NCBI RefSeq assembly: GCF_016820635.1
Contig: NZ_WSFU01000088.1
Span: 43,878-107,877 of the forward strand
Length of the DNA stretch: 64,000 bases
Origin: Anaeromonas gelatinilytica
GTDB taxonomy: Bacteria > Bacillota > Clostridia > Tissierellales > SIT17
Direction of reading: 5' to 3'
The notes under the pieces are model-generated. The model did not search any database, was not told the DNA's origin, and saw only the letters and a list, made by a program, of their open reading frames with translations. Of this stretch, positions 8,418 to 17,485 are shown one piece after another. The position numbers and the translations under genes are program-made. Position 1 is the first letter of the stretch; each line of letters opens with the position of its first letter.

Positions 8418-9146
8418 CTATTCTTCATCATCAGATATAGGTTTTGCATATTTAAGTTCTTTAATTTCGGTATACCTTGGAATCGTAAGTTTATCATGTT
8501 TTTTTATTTCTATTTGAAATCCATAACTTTCCATTAAATTTATTATTCCTCCAGAAATTCTTAATGCAGATTCTATATCATCCGATGGACCAATTGCCTT
8601 TATTTTAATTGGTGCACCTATAGGTTTATTATTAAAATTAATATGCTCCCCTGCAATTAACATTTCAGAATAAGATGTATATCTCAAATCATTAATAGAA
8701 ATTGCCTCTGATCCTGTAACATTTAAATAACTAATTATATCTAAAAGATAATCATAATTTTCTACTATTGAACTAGAATGAGCATATTCATCATTAATCT
8801 CTGGCTCATTTATAACTATTTCTACTCCAGGACCTTCAACTTCTTCATATCCCGAAAACATTCTATATTTCTCCAATTCCTCAGATAATTCCTTTATATA
8901 ATCACTTTCTTTAGATGCTTCACTCTCATATTTTTTAATTTTATTCTCCAAATTGGTTAATTCATTCATCAATCCTTCTTTTTCTTCTTCAAGTCTCGCT
9001 AATTCATTAACTAATTCTTTATTCTTTTGACTGGGAATAGAATCAGGACCTACAACATCATTAACTGTTTTATATTGAATCGAAATTATTATCCCTAATA
9101 ATACACATACTGCTACTATTAGAGTTTTAGATGCTATATTTTTCAT
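8418..9146 (-). CDS. DUF881 (YlxW/YlxX-like) membrane-anchored protein, first paralog
   Basis: 242 residues with the same layout as its downstream neighbour: an N-terminal helix (about 7-24), a strong coiled coil (about 43-90, LVNELARLEEEKEGLMNELT) and a DUF881 domain (GPGVEIVINEP, YLNVTGSEAISINDLR, IKAIGPSDD). It arose by tandem duplication with 7675-8397, but the two have diverged widely. It lies 15 bp after ftsQ, in one operon. Confidence 0.9.
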   Translation of the reverse strand: MKNIASKTLIVAVCVLLGIIISIQYKTVNDVVGPDSIPSQKNKELVNELARLEEEKEGLMNELTNLENKIKKYESEASKESDYIKELSEELEKYRMFSGYEEVEGPGVEIVINEPEINDEYAHSSSIVENYDYLLDIISYLNVTGSEAISINDLRYTSYSEMLIAGEHINFNNKPIGAPIKIKAIGPSDDIESALRISGGIINLMESYGFQIEIKKHDKLTIPRYTEIKELKYAKPISDDEE

Positions 9147-9161
9147 TGAATACCTCCTATC

Positions 9162-9914
9162 CTATTTCACAATAATAGGATTTTTACCTTTATTTAAATA
9201 TATTTTTTCAGGGAAAATCTCCTTATCCTGTAAATCTTTTATAATTTCATTCATCAACCTTAATTTATATTCTACATCATCTAACCTTCCAAATGCAATA
9301 TATGTTCCCAAATTTAACTCTAAAATAATACCTTCTTTTTCCTGTAAAATATTGTGTATATTAAAAGAAAAATCATTTTGATTACAAATACTTAACATAT
9401 ATAATATATCCTCTAAAAATGAGTAATCTTCAAAATCAATTTTTTCTGAAACTTTGGCATTTATTTCTTTATCACCCTTAATTAAAGGAATATTTTTATT
9501 TTTAAATTCTGATAAAATATTGACAACATATCCTTCACTATCCATGATTATATATGTATCATTTATCTCATACGCTAATGTATCTTTTCTTTCTACTAAA
9601 TCTATTATAATTTTATTAGGAAATCTTCTATTTATTTTTACTTCTTTTATATAAGGATGTTTTAATAAACTACTTTCTGTCTTTTTTATAGATATTCTGA
9701 AAATATTCTCTCCTTCATTTATACCTGATGCCATCAGAATTTCATCCTTTTTAACGATTGAATTACCCTTTATTTCTATATTCTCAACATTAAAAAAAGT
9801 AGTCTGAGTTAGCAATAATATAGATAAAATAGATATTAAGAAAATTAATATAATTATTATTATCAATCTTTTTTTTCTTTTAAGTTTATTATCTACTTTG
9901 ACTTTTTCCGTCAT
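9162..9914 (-). CDS. ftsQ: Cell division protein FtsQ/DivIB
   Basis: 250 residues: a basic cytoplasmic tail (KLKRKKR), one membrane helix (about 16-36), then a POTRA-type FtsQ domain (FFNVENIEIKGNSIVKKDEILMASGI) and a beta domain (RFPNKIIIDLVERKDTLAYE). DivIB partners FtsL and DivIC in the divisome. The position after murA and before DUF881 genes is the standard Firmicute order. The ribosome site AGGGGGA precedes the ATG. Confidence 0.9.
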   Translation of the reverse strand: MTEKVKVDNKLKRKKRLIIIIILIFLISILSILLLTQTTFFNVENIEIKGNSIVKKDEILMASGINEGENIFRISIKKTESSLLKHPYIKEVKINRRFPNKIIIDLVERKDTLAYEINDTYIIMDSEGYVVNILSEFKNKNIPLIKGDKEINAKVSEKIDFEDYSFLEDILYMLSICNQNDFSFNIHNILQEKEGIILELNLGTYIAFGRLDDVEYKLRLMNEIIKDLQDKEIFPEKIYLNKGKNPIIVK

Positions 9915-9943
9915 ATAAATCCCCCTATAGCTTGTACACTATC

Positions 9944-9967
9944 TTAAAAGCAGCTTTTAGCTGCTTA
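9944..9967 (-). terminator. Hairpin terminator after murA
   Basis: Stem AAGCAGC / GCTGCTT, overlapping the murA stop and followed on the minus strand by TTTTAAG. The short U-tract suggests partial termination before ftsQ. Confidence 0.55.
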
Positions 9968-11218
9968 ATCAAATCTATCAATTTTAGCTCCTATAAGAGT
10001 AAAATTTTCTTCTAACTTTTCATATCCTCTATCCATATGATATATATTTTCTATAATAGTAGTTCCTTTAGCAGCTAACCCTGATAGTAATAAGCTTGCT
10101 CCTCCTCGTAAATCCTTAGCAGTTACTTTTGCACCTGTTAATTCTTTAACTCCTTTTACAATTGCAACATTCCCAACTGTTTTAATATTCGCCCCCATTC
10201 TAACTAATTCTGGTACATGTTTGAATCTATTTTCAAATATTGTCTCTGTAATGATACTAGTACCATTAGCTATTGTCAACAGAGACATAATTTGAGCTTG
10301 CATATCTGTAGGAAATCCCGGATAAGGTATAGTTTGTAAAGACTCTATAGGTGTAACTCTTTTAGGACCTATAATTTTTAAATTTGTACAATTATTATAA
10401 ATAAGACAACCAGCTTCCCTTAACTTTGCTATAATAGATTGTATATGATCTACCTCAATATTTTTTAGTACAATTTCTCCACCTGTTATTCCTGAGGCAA
10501 TCATATATGTACCAGCAACTATTCTATCTGGAATAATTGTATGTTCCACACTATTTAAGTGGTTTACACCGTCTATTCTTATTATACTTGTTCCTGCACC
10601 ATATATTTTGCATCCCATAGCGTTTAAATAATTTTGCAAATCAATTATCTCTGGCTCCTTAGCAGCATTTCTTATTATTGTAGTCCCTTTAGCCTTTATT
10701 GATGCTAACATTATATTTTCTGTAGCTCCTACACTAGGATAATCAAGTTGTATATCTGCTCCTTTTAAATTTTTTCCTTTACAATAAATAAATCCATGAG
10801 ATTCTTCTATTTCTGCACCCAGTTCTTTTAAAGCTTTAAGATGGAAATCAATAGGCCTAGGTCCAATCTCACATCCACCAGGATAGCTAACTTCCACTTC
10901 TTGACATCTTGACAGCATCGCTCCCATAAGAATAATGGAAGATCTCATTTCTCTAACTAATTCTTCAGGAATTCTTACAGTATCTAAAGTACGAGAATCC
11001 ACTGTTACAATATCATCTAATTTATTTACTTTACATCCTACTGCACTTAATATCTTTATCATTACTTTTAAATCTATAATCTCTGGTACATTAAAAATTG
11101 TATTTATATTATTATTTAATACCGTAGCAGCTAAAATAGGCAACACAGAATTTTTTGCACCACTTATTGATACTTCTCCTACTAATCTTTTTCCACCTTC
11201 TATTATATATTTAGACAT
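9965..11218 (-). CDS. murA: UDP-N-acetylglucosamine 1-carboxyvinyltransferase MurA
   Basis: First committed step of peptidoglycan synthesis: enolpyruvyl transfer from PEP to UDP-GlcNAc. The open frame extends to 11296, but the ribosome site GGAGGTG lies 5 nt before the ATG at 11218 (MSKYIIEGGK), giving 417 residues, the family's usual size. K22 (SGAKN) and the PEP-binding, fosfomycin-target C116 (PGGCEIGPRPID) are present. It follows murG and closes the mur run. Confidence 0.96.
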   Translation of the reverse strand: MSKYIIEGGKRLVGEVSISGAKNSVLPILAATVLNNNINTIFNVPEIIDLKVMIKILSAVGCKVNKLDDIVTVDSRTLDTVRIPEELVREMRSSIILMGAMLSRCQEVEVSYPGGCEIGPRPIDFHLKALKELGAEIEESHGFIYCKGKNLKGADIQLDYPSVGATENIMLASIKAKGTTIIRNAAKEPEIIDLQNYLNAMGCKIYGAGTSIIRIDGVNHLNSVEHTIIPDRIVAGTYMIASGITGGEIVLKNIEVDHIQSIIAKLREAGCLIYNNCTNLKIIGPKRVTPIESLQTIPYPGFPTDMQAQIMSLLTIANGTSIITETIFENRFKHVPELVRMGANIKTVGNVAIVKGVKELTGAKVTAKDLRGGASLLLSGLAAKGTTIIENIYHMDRGYEKLEENFTLIGAKIDRFD

Positions 11219-11299
11219 CGTTACACCTCCACAATATGCAATAGTTCTATGTAAACTATATAAATATTTTATGCATATATTAGAAAGGTGTGACATCCG

Positions 11300-12403
11300 C
11301 TATAAAAGTTTCAATATCATCTTATATATTCTATCAGCAGAATCTCTATTTCCTAATTCTTTGCTATTTATAGACATTTTCTTTAATCTTTCTTTATCAT
11401 TCAGTAGATCTAACACTTCATCATTTAACTTCTCTTCAGTAACTTCTTTATCCAAAATCATTATTCCAGCTCCATATTTTTCAATAGCCTTAGCATTAAA
11501 TTCTTGATGATTTCCTGCAGTATATCCTTTAGGTATTATTATACTAGGTATGCCAACTGCAGTAACTTCAGCTAACGTAATAGCTCCAGCACTAGTTATT
11601 ATTAAGTCTGCTATACTTAAACCTTTAGGCATATCATAAAAATATGGAAGAACCCTAATATTATCTGGCAATTTATCAATACCTCTATCTTTCAATTGCT
11701 TTATAAATGTATCAAAATGTCTTTTCCCAGTAATATGTAATAATTGCAAATTAGTATTTGTAATATTTTTTTCTATAACTCCTACAAGTGAATCATTTAA
11801 ACTTTTCTGACCTCCACTACCTCCTAATGAAATAACAAAATCTTTATTCTTATCAACTTTTAATTCTTTATATGCTTTATCTTTATCTACATAAAAAAAA
11901 TCTGTTTTAACTGGATTTCCTGTTATTTCTACTTTATTTGTATCTTTAAAATATTTATTACTCTCTTCAAAACTTGCAGCAATTCTATCTACAAATTTAG
12001 AAAGTATCCTATTCGTTACCCCAGGAAGAGCATTTTGCTCATGTATTATAGTAGGAATTTTCTTTAAAGATGCAATAAATACTACTGGGCCACATACATA
12101 TCCACCAGTACCTATAACTATATCTGGAGAAAAATTTTTTATTATTTTTCTAGCATCATTTAATCCTAAGAAAAGCTCTTTTACCGATTTAGCCGTATCT
12201 AATGATAGCTTCCTTTCAAATCCTTTTACTCTTATGCTTTTAAATTTAAATCCTTCTCTAGGAACTAATTCTGATTCCATACTATCAGGAGTCCCAATAT
12301 ATAATATTTCAGATTTAGGCTGTTCATATTTAATTTTTTTTGCTATAGCCAGAGCTGGAGAAATATGACCTCCAGTTCCCCCTCCTGTAATTAAAAATTT
12401 CAT
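11300..12403 (-). CDS. murG: Lipid II synthase MurG
   Basis: A 367-residue GT-B glycosyltransferase that adds GlcNAc to lipid I at the inner membrane face. The N-terminal glycine loop GGGTGGH is at about 7-13, the C-terminal donor site includes SLGGSGGQ and ITSAGAITLAEVTAVGIPSIIIP, and HEQNALPG is conserved. It lies 6 bp after ftsW, inside the murE-to-murA operon. Confidence 0.97.
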   Translation of the reverse strand: MKFLITGGGTGGHISPALAIAKKIKYEQPKSEILYIGTPDSMESELVPREGFKFKSIRVKGFERKLSLDTAKSVKELFLGLNDARKIIKNFSPDIVIGTGGYVCGPVVFIASLKKIPTIIHEQNALPGVTNRILSKFVDRIAASFEESNKYFKDTNKVEITGNPVKTDFFYVDKDKAYKELKVDKNKDFVISLGGSGGQKSLNDSLVGVIEKNITNTNLQLLHITGKRHFDTFIKQLKDRGIDKLPDNIRVLPYFYDMPKGLSIADLIITSAGAITLAEVTAVGIPSIIIPKGYTAGNHQEFNAKAIEKYGAGIMILDKEVTEEKLNDEVLDLLNDKERLKKMSINSKELGNRDSADRIYKMILKLL

Positions 12404-12409
12404 CTATTT

Positions 12410-13510
12410 TCAACTCCTATCTAATTTCGCATGTCTAGAAATATTTAATAAGATACCTATACCTGCCATAAATACCATTAATGAAGTTCCTCCTGCACTA
12501 ACAAAAGGTAAAGGAATACCTGTAGGTGGCAATGAACTAGTTACAACTCCAATATGTATTAATGTTTGAATTGCTATTAATGCAGTAATACCTGATGCTA
12601 AATAACAACTAAATAAATCTTTTGCTGATAATGCTATCTTTATACCTCTCCATATAATTATTAAAAAAAGTATGATAACTATTACTCCTCCTATAAACCC
12701 TAATTCTTCTCCAATTATAGAAAAAATAAAATCACTATAAGGCTCAGGAATATAAAAAAACTTTTGCTTACTTTGACCTAAACCTGCTCCAAATAGTCCT
12801 CCTGATCCTAAAGCATATAATGATTGAACAACTTGCCAACCATCCCCTGTTGGGTTTGCAAAAGGATCCATAAAAATTAGCATTCTTTTTAATCTATATT
12901 CTTTACCAATTATTGCTAATACCACACTAGCTGCCCCAATAGCTCCTAATCCAATTAGATGTCTCATTTTAACTCCAGCAATAAATAACATAATTACTAA
13001 CGTAACCCCTAAAGTAGCACTAGTACTTAAATCTGGTTGAATAATTATTAGTCCACAAGATAAAGCAATCAAAAATAACGCAGGTAATAACCCTTTCCCT
13101 AACTTCTGAACATCATCTTTCTTTTTAGCTAAAAACGTAGCCATTAAAATTATTGAAGCTAGTTTTATTACCTCTGAAGGCATTATAGTAACTCCTGCAA
13201 TATTGATCCATCTCGTTGCTCCACCAGCATCAAAGCCTAAAGGAGTAAATAATAATCCATCTAAAATAATAGCACCTAAAAAAATCAATTTAGAAAGCCT
13301 TCTTAAAACCCAATATTTAAAATTCATAAAGAATATCATAATAAATAGACCTAATCCACTAAAAATTAGTTGTTTTATAAAATAATAATAGGGATTTCCT
13401 AATTTATAATAAGCCTCAGGATAGCTAGAACTAAATACCATTACAATCCCTATAAAAACTAAAATGATTGTAGCAATCATTAATGTAAAATCACTAGCCT
13501 TTTTTGGCAT
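12410..13510 (-). CDS. ftsW: FtsW/SpoVE-type peptidoglycan glycosyltransferase
   Basis: A 366-residue SEDS protein with about ten membrane helices. The family signature near the C-terminus (GIPLPFVSAGGTSLMVFMAGIGILLNIS) and the AGGATRWI loop are present. SEDS proteins polymerise glycan strands together with a class B PBP, here probably the SpoVD homolog of the same cluster. The dcw position fits both FtsW and the sporulation paralog SpoVE, and sequence alone does not decide. Its start overlaps the murD stop by 17 bp. Confidence 0.92.
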   Translation of the reverse strand: MPKKASDFTLMIATIILVFIGIVMVFSSSYPEAYYKLGNPYYYFIKQLIFSGLGLFIMIFFMNFKYWVLRRLSKLIFLGAIILDGLLFTPLGFDAGGATRWINIAGVTIMPSEVIKLASIILMATFLAKKKDDVQKLGKGLLPALFLIALSCGLIIIQPDLSTSATLGVTLVIMLFIAGVKMRHLIGLGAIGAASVVLAIIGKEYRLKRMLIFMDPFANPTGDGWQVVQSLYALGSGGLFGAGLGQSKQKFFYIPEPYSDFIFSIIGEELGFIGGVIVIILFLIIIWRGIKIALSAKDLFSCYLASGITALIAIQTLIHIGVVTSSLPPTGIPLPFVSAGGTSLMVFMAGIGILLNISRHAKLDRS

Positions 13511-14870
13511 TGTGAATCCTCCTTATATGCTTTACAAGATTTTTAAAATCATTTCCCCTTATTTCATAATTATCATACATATCCCAACTAGCAGACGCCG
13601 GAGATAATAATACATTACCTCCAAAGGTAGCTATAGTATAAGCCTTATTTACAGCCTCTTCCATATCGTTAACCATATAGATATTTTCAAACCCTTGTTC
13701 TTTTGCTAGCTGTGCTATCTTATATTTTGTTTCTCCTAACAAAATTAGTGAAGAAACTTTACCATTAAAAGAATTAACAAATTCCTGATAATCTGAATTT
13801 TTATCATATCCTCCAGCAATGAGTACTATAGGTGCTTCGAGAGCTTTTATAGCTTGAATAGATGCAGCTGGATTACTGCCTTTAGAATCATTATAATATC
13901 TAACAAATCCAATTTCCTCAACAAATTCCAATCTATGTTCTACCCCATAAAAAGAAGTAATTGATTTCCTTAAATTATTAATATCTAGATTCATAACTAA
14001 TGATATACCTATTGTTGCCATTATATTTTCAATATTATGTTTTCCTGGAATCTTTATATCCTTAAGACCTATTATATTAATACTCTTGACACCATCACTA
14101 TATACAATATGATTACAATCTATAAAAATACCCTTTTCTAATTTATTGTTTTGACTGAACCAAATTATATTGGCTTTAATTTTATTCTCTAATTTTCTAA
14201 CATCTGCATCATCGTAATTTAATACAATATAATCTCTTTCATCTTGATTTTTAAATATTTTTGCCTTTGCATTTATATAATTTTCATAGTTCCCATGCCA
14301 ATCAATATGATCTGGTTTAATATTTATTATTACACTTACATCCGGTTTAAATTCTACCGTATTTTCCAATTGAAAACTACTAGTTTCTATTATGAAATAA
14401 TCTTCTTCATTTGAATTAACCAACTCCCATAAAATACCGACTCCAATATTTCCACTTACATGGGTAACTTTTCCATCTTCTTTAAATACCTTTCCAACTA
14501 AAGTGGTTGTTGTAGTCTTTCCATTAGTACCTGTTATGGCAACAAATTTATTACTAAACAATCTATACCCTAATTCAATATCTGTTATTACTTCTATATC
14601 GTTTTTAATAGCTTTCTTTATAATCGGTACTGAATTCTTTATTCCAGGACTTTTAATGATTAAATCTATATTATTTAAATTAATATCATTAGTTCCTAAT
14701 AAATATTGAATATTAATATTCTTTAATTCATCTATATATCTTCTCAATTCTTTCTCATCTTTTGAATCATTTATTATTATATTTGCTCCTAATTTATTTA
14801 ATGCTTTAGCTGTAGATACTCCGCTTATACCTAAACCAAGAACTAAAATATTTTTATCTTTTATATTCAT
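13494..14870 (-). CDS. murD: UDP-N-acetylmuramoylalanine--D-glutamate ligase MurD
   Basis: A 458-residue Mur ligase adding D-Glu to UDP-MurNAc-L-Ala. Domain 1 is Rossmann-like (VLGLGISGVSTAKAL), the ATP loop GTNGKTTTT is at about 114-122, and the C-terminal domain contains YNDSKGSNPAAS and LLSPASASWDMYDNYEIRGNDF, both typical of MurD. It is cytoplasmic and sits 13 bp after mraY. Confidence 0.97.
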   Translation of the reverse strand: MNIKDKNILVLGLGISGVSTAKALNKLGANIIINDSKDEKELRRYIDELKNINIQYLLGTNDINLNNIDLIIKSPGIKNSVPIIKKAIKNDIEVITDIELGYRLFSNKFVAITGTNGKTTTTTLVGKVFKEDGKVTHVSGNIGVGILWELVNSNEEDYFIIETSSFQLENTVEFKPDVSVIINIKPDHIDWHGNYENYINAKAKIFKNQDERDYIVLNYDDADVRKLENKIKANIIWFSQNNKLEKGIFIDCNHIVYSDGVKSINIIGLKDIKIPGKHNIENIMATIGISLVMNLDINNLRKSITSFYGVEHRLEFVEEIGFVRYYNDSKGSNPAASIQAIKALEAPIVLIAGGYDKNSDYQEFVNSFNGKVSSLILLGETKYKIAQLAKEQGFENIYMVNDMEEAVNKAYTIATFGGNVLLSPASASWDMYDNYEIRGNDFKNLVKHIRRIHNAKKG

Positions 14871-14883
14871 GTACTCACCTACT

Positions 14884-15855
14884 TTATATAAAATACCTTA
14901 ATGCAAATAACCCTATTAAACATAAGATTACAGTTATTAGCCAAAATACAGTAACCACTTTAGTCTCTTTCCATCCAGATAATTCATAATGATGATGTAA
15001 TGGACTCATCTTAAATATTCTTTTACCTGTCAACTTAAAGCTCACAACCTGTATAATAACTGATAAAGTTTCAGCAAAATATATTCCTCCTACTATTGGA
15101 AGTATTAATGGTATCTTCATAATAATAGCTATTGCTGATATTGCTCCTCCTAAAGCTAAAGAACCTGTATCTCCCATAAAAACACGAGCTGGATGTGAGT
15201 TATACTTTAAAAATCCAAGACATCCTCCAGCTAATGCAGCACTAAACACTGTTACTGAATTATAACCCATTTTTAAAGCTATCAAACTAAAAAACGCTAA
15301 TATAATTAAAGTTACTCCAGTTGCTAATCCATCTAATCCATCTGTTAAATTTACACTATTAACAGTTCCTACAACTACAAATACAACAAAAGGAAGATAA
15401 ATAATTCCTAAATCTAAATAAAAATTATTTAAAAATGGTACTATAATTTCAGTTCCATGAGATGCTGTTTTTGTCTGATATACAACTAAAATCATAGCTA
15501 TTAAAATTTGACCTAATAATTTTTGATATGCCCTTAAGCCAAGATTTCTTTTAAGTACAACTTTAATAAAATCATCTATAAAACCGATCATTCCAAATCC
15601 TAAAGTAGCAAAAATTAAAATAAATAAATCTTGATTAATTATGCCTGATGTTAATGACGTTATTAATGCTGCTATTAAAAAAATCAAACCTCCCATTGTA
15701 GGTGTTCCGCTTTTTTTTATATGACTTTTAGGCCCCTCTTCTCTAATGCTTTGTCCTACCTTTAACCTTTTTAACATTGGTATACTAATAGGTCCCAATA
15801 TTAAAGCTATTAAAAATGAAATCACTATTATTCTAATTATATCAATATAATTCAT
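14884..15855 (-). CDS. mraY: Phospho-N-acetylmuramoyl-pentapeptide transferase MraY
   Basis: A 323-residue polyprenyl-phosphate transferase with about ten helices that makes lipid I. The catalytic DDFIKV motif (about 91), NSVNLTDGLDGLATG (about 166-180), VFMGDTGSLALGG and the C-terminal HHHYELSGWKE loop are all intact. It follows murE directly; the murF gene that usually stands between them is missing. Confidence 0.97.
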   Translation of the reverse strand: MNYIDIIRIIVISFLIALILGPISIPMLKRLKVGQSIREEGPKSHIKKSGTPTMGGLIFLIAALITSLTSGIINQDLFILIFATLGFGMIGFIDDFIKVVLKRNLGLRAYQKLLGQILIAMILVVYQTKTASHGTEIIVPFLNNFYLDLGIIYLPFVVFVVVGTVNSVNLTDGLDGLATGVTLIILAFFSLIALKMGYNSVTVFSAALAGGCLGFLKYNSHPARVFMGDTGSLALGGAISAIAIIMKIPLILPIVGGIYFAETLSVIIQVVSFKLTGKRIFKMSPLHHHYELSGWKETKVVTVFWLITVILCLIGLFALRYFI

Positions 15856-15888
15856 ACTAATTTTCTCCTCTCAAGTTTATCTGAATCT

Positions 15889-17355
15889 TCATCTATTATT
15901 ATCAAGCTCATTTAGCAACTCTTGAACTATTTTAAACTCATTAAATTCATAAGTCTTTCCATTAATTATTTGATAAGTTTCGTGTCCTTTACCTAAAAGT
16001 AATACAATATCTTTAGATCTAGCAGTTTTGATTGCATATTTAATTGCTTCTCTTCTATCAGTTATTTTCTTATATTCACAAGAAGTATTATCAAACCCAA
16101 TAAGTATTTCCTCTATTATATCATCTGTATTCTCTGTTCTAGAATTATCACTAGTTAATACACATATATCTGAATACTTCGATGCAATTCTTCCCATTTT
16201 AGGTCTTTTGCTTCTATCTCTGTCCCCACCACAACCAAAAAGAGTAATAATTCTTCCCTCCGCAAATTCCTTTACTGTATGTAATACATTAGAAAAACCA
16301 TCAGGTGAATGAGCAAAATCAATTACAATATCAAATTCTTTATTTATAGGTAAAACTTCAAATCTACCTTTTACTCCCTTTATGTTTTCTAGTCCCTTTT
16401 TTATTAATTCTAAATTAACTCCCATAACTACAGCTAAACTAGCCGCTGCTAATGCATTATAAACATTAAAAACTCCTGGAGTTTTCATATTTATATCAAT
16501 TTTCCCTAAAGGAGTAATAAGATTAAAACTAATTCCTTTTACTGATAATTCTATATTCTGAGCTTTAATATCTCCATACTTAATACCATAAGTTATTAAT
16601 GTAGTATCTATTTTTTTTAATTCCCTAATTATTCTTTGACCATATAAATCATCTGCATTAACAATATTATAATCTCTAGTCATATAAAACAATTTAAGTT
16701 TTGCTCCCATGTAATTTTCCATCGTTCCATGAAAATCAAGATGTTCTTCTGATAAATTGGTAAATATCCCTATATTAAAATCAATACAATTTACCCTATC
16801 TAATACAAGAGAATGAGAAGACACTTCCATAATACAAGTGTTAATACCTTTTTTATTCATTTCGTAAAACATTTTTTGATTATACAAAGATTCAGGAGTA
16901 GTATTATTAGTTTTAGTTAATTCACTTCCAACTATACTACCTAATGTGCCTATTATACCAACTTCATCTTCTTTCTCTTGTAATATTGATTTAATAAAAT
17001 ACGTACAAGAAGTTTTACCATTTGTACCTGTTATACCAATTATATTTAATTTTGCTGACGGATTATTGTAAAAATTCCTAGATATTATAGATAAGGCTTC
17101 TCTAGAATTCATAACTTTTATAATAGTTATATCTTTATTTATCTCAATAGTTTCTTCAATTATTAATGCTTTAACACCTTTATTTATTACCTCCTGAATA
17201 AACTTATGTCCATTTACTTTAAATCCTGTAATAGCCACAAATAAACTATTATCTTTAACTTCATTGGAATCAAAAACTATATTTTCTATTTCTATATCTA
17301 AATTTCCTGATATACTTAGATAATTTAAACCTTTTAATATTGCATCTAATTTCAT
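15889..17355 (-). CDS. murE: UDP-MurNAc-tripeptide synthetase MurE
   Basis: A Mur ligase adding the third stem residue. The ATP site GTNGKTS is intact, as are TNNTTPESL, MEVSSHSL and the C-terminal LGKGHETYQ. The amino-acid-selecting motif reads DNSR instead of the meso-DAP consensus DNPR; the Arg that contacts DAP is kept, so meso-DAP is still the likely substrate. The open frame starts at a GTG (17364), but GAGGTG lies 6 nt before the ATG at 17355, giving 488 residues. It begins the murE-murA run. Confidence 0.94.
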   Translation of the reverse strand: MKLDAILKGLNYLSISGNLDIEIENIVFDSNEVKDNSLFVAITGFKVNGHKFIQEVINKGVKALIIEETIEINKDITIIKVMNSREALSIISRNFYNNPSAKLNIIGITGTNGKTSCTYFIKSILQEKEDEVGIIGTLGSIVGSELTKTNNTTPESLYNQKMFYEMNKKGINTCIMEVSSHSLVLDRVNCIDFNIGIFTNLSEEHLDFHGTMENYMGAKLKLFYMTRDYNIVNADDLYGQRIIRELKKIDTTLITYGIKYGDIKAQNIELSVKGISFNLITPLGKIDINMKTPGVFNVYNALAAASLAVVMGVNLELIKKGLENIKGVKGRFEVLPINKEFDIVIDFAHSPDGFSNVLHTVKEFAEGRIITLFGCGGDRDRSKRPKMGRIASKYSDICVLTSDNSRTENTDDIIEEILIGFDNTSCEYKKITDRREAIKYAIKTARSKDIVLLLGKGHETYQIINGKTYEFNEFKIVQELLNELDNNR

Positions 17356-17439
17356 AATCAACACCTCTATAATAATATCATAAATTTATATACTAATCTA
17401 TTATATTGATAATAATACTTATAAGTTGCTTAGTGTATT

Positions 17440-17478
17440 TAGAAAAGGCAACTTTCAAACCTTCGTCTGAAGTTGCCT
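17440..17478 (-). terminator. Terminator of the mraZ-spoVD operon
   Basis: Stem AGGCAACTT (17446-17454) with AAGTTGCCT (17470-17478), followed on the minus strand by TTTTCT. It splits the dcw cluster into two transcription units, so murE should have its own promoter in 17365-17440, where none is obvious. Confidence 0.75.
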
Positions 17479-17485
17479 GAGCTTT

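Noticed and set aside
11219..11296. N-terminal extension of MurA
   Set aside because: The 26 extra residues have no family counterpart, and GGAGGTG marks the ATG at 11218.
10935..11507. 190-codon plus-strand ORF opposite murA and murG
   Set aside because: It spans the ends of two certain genes on the other strand, hydrophobic only because of AT-rich antisense codons.
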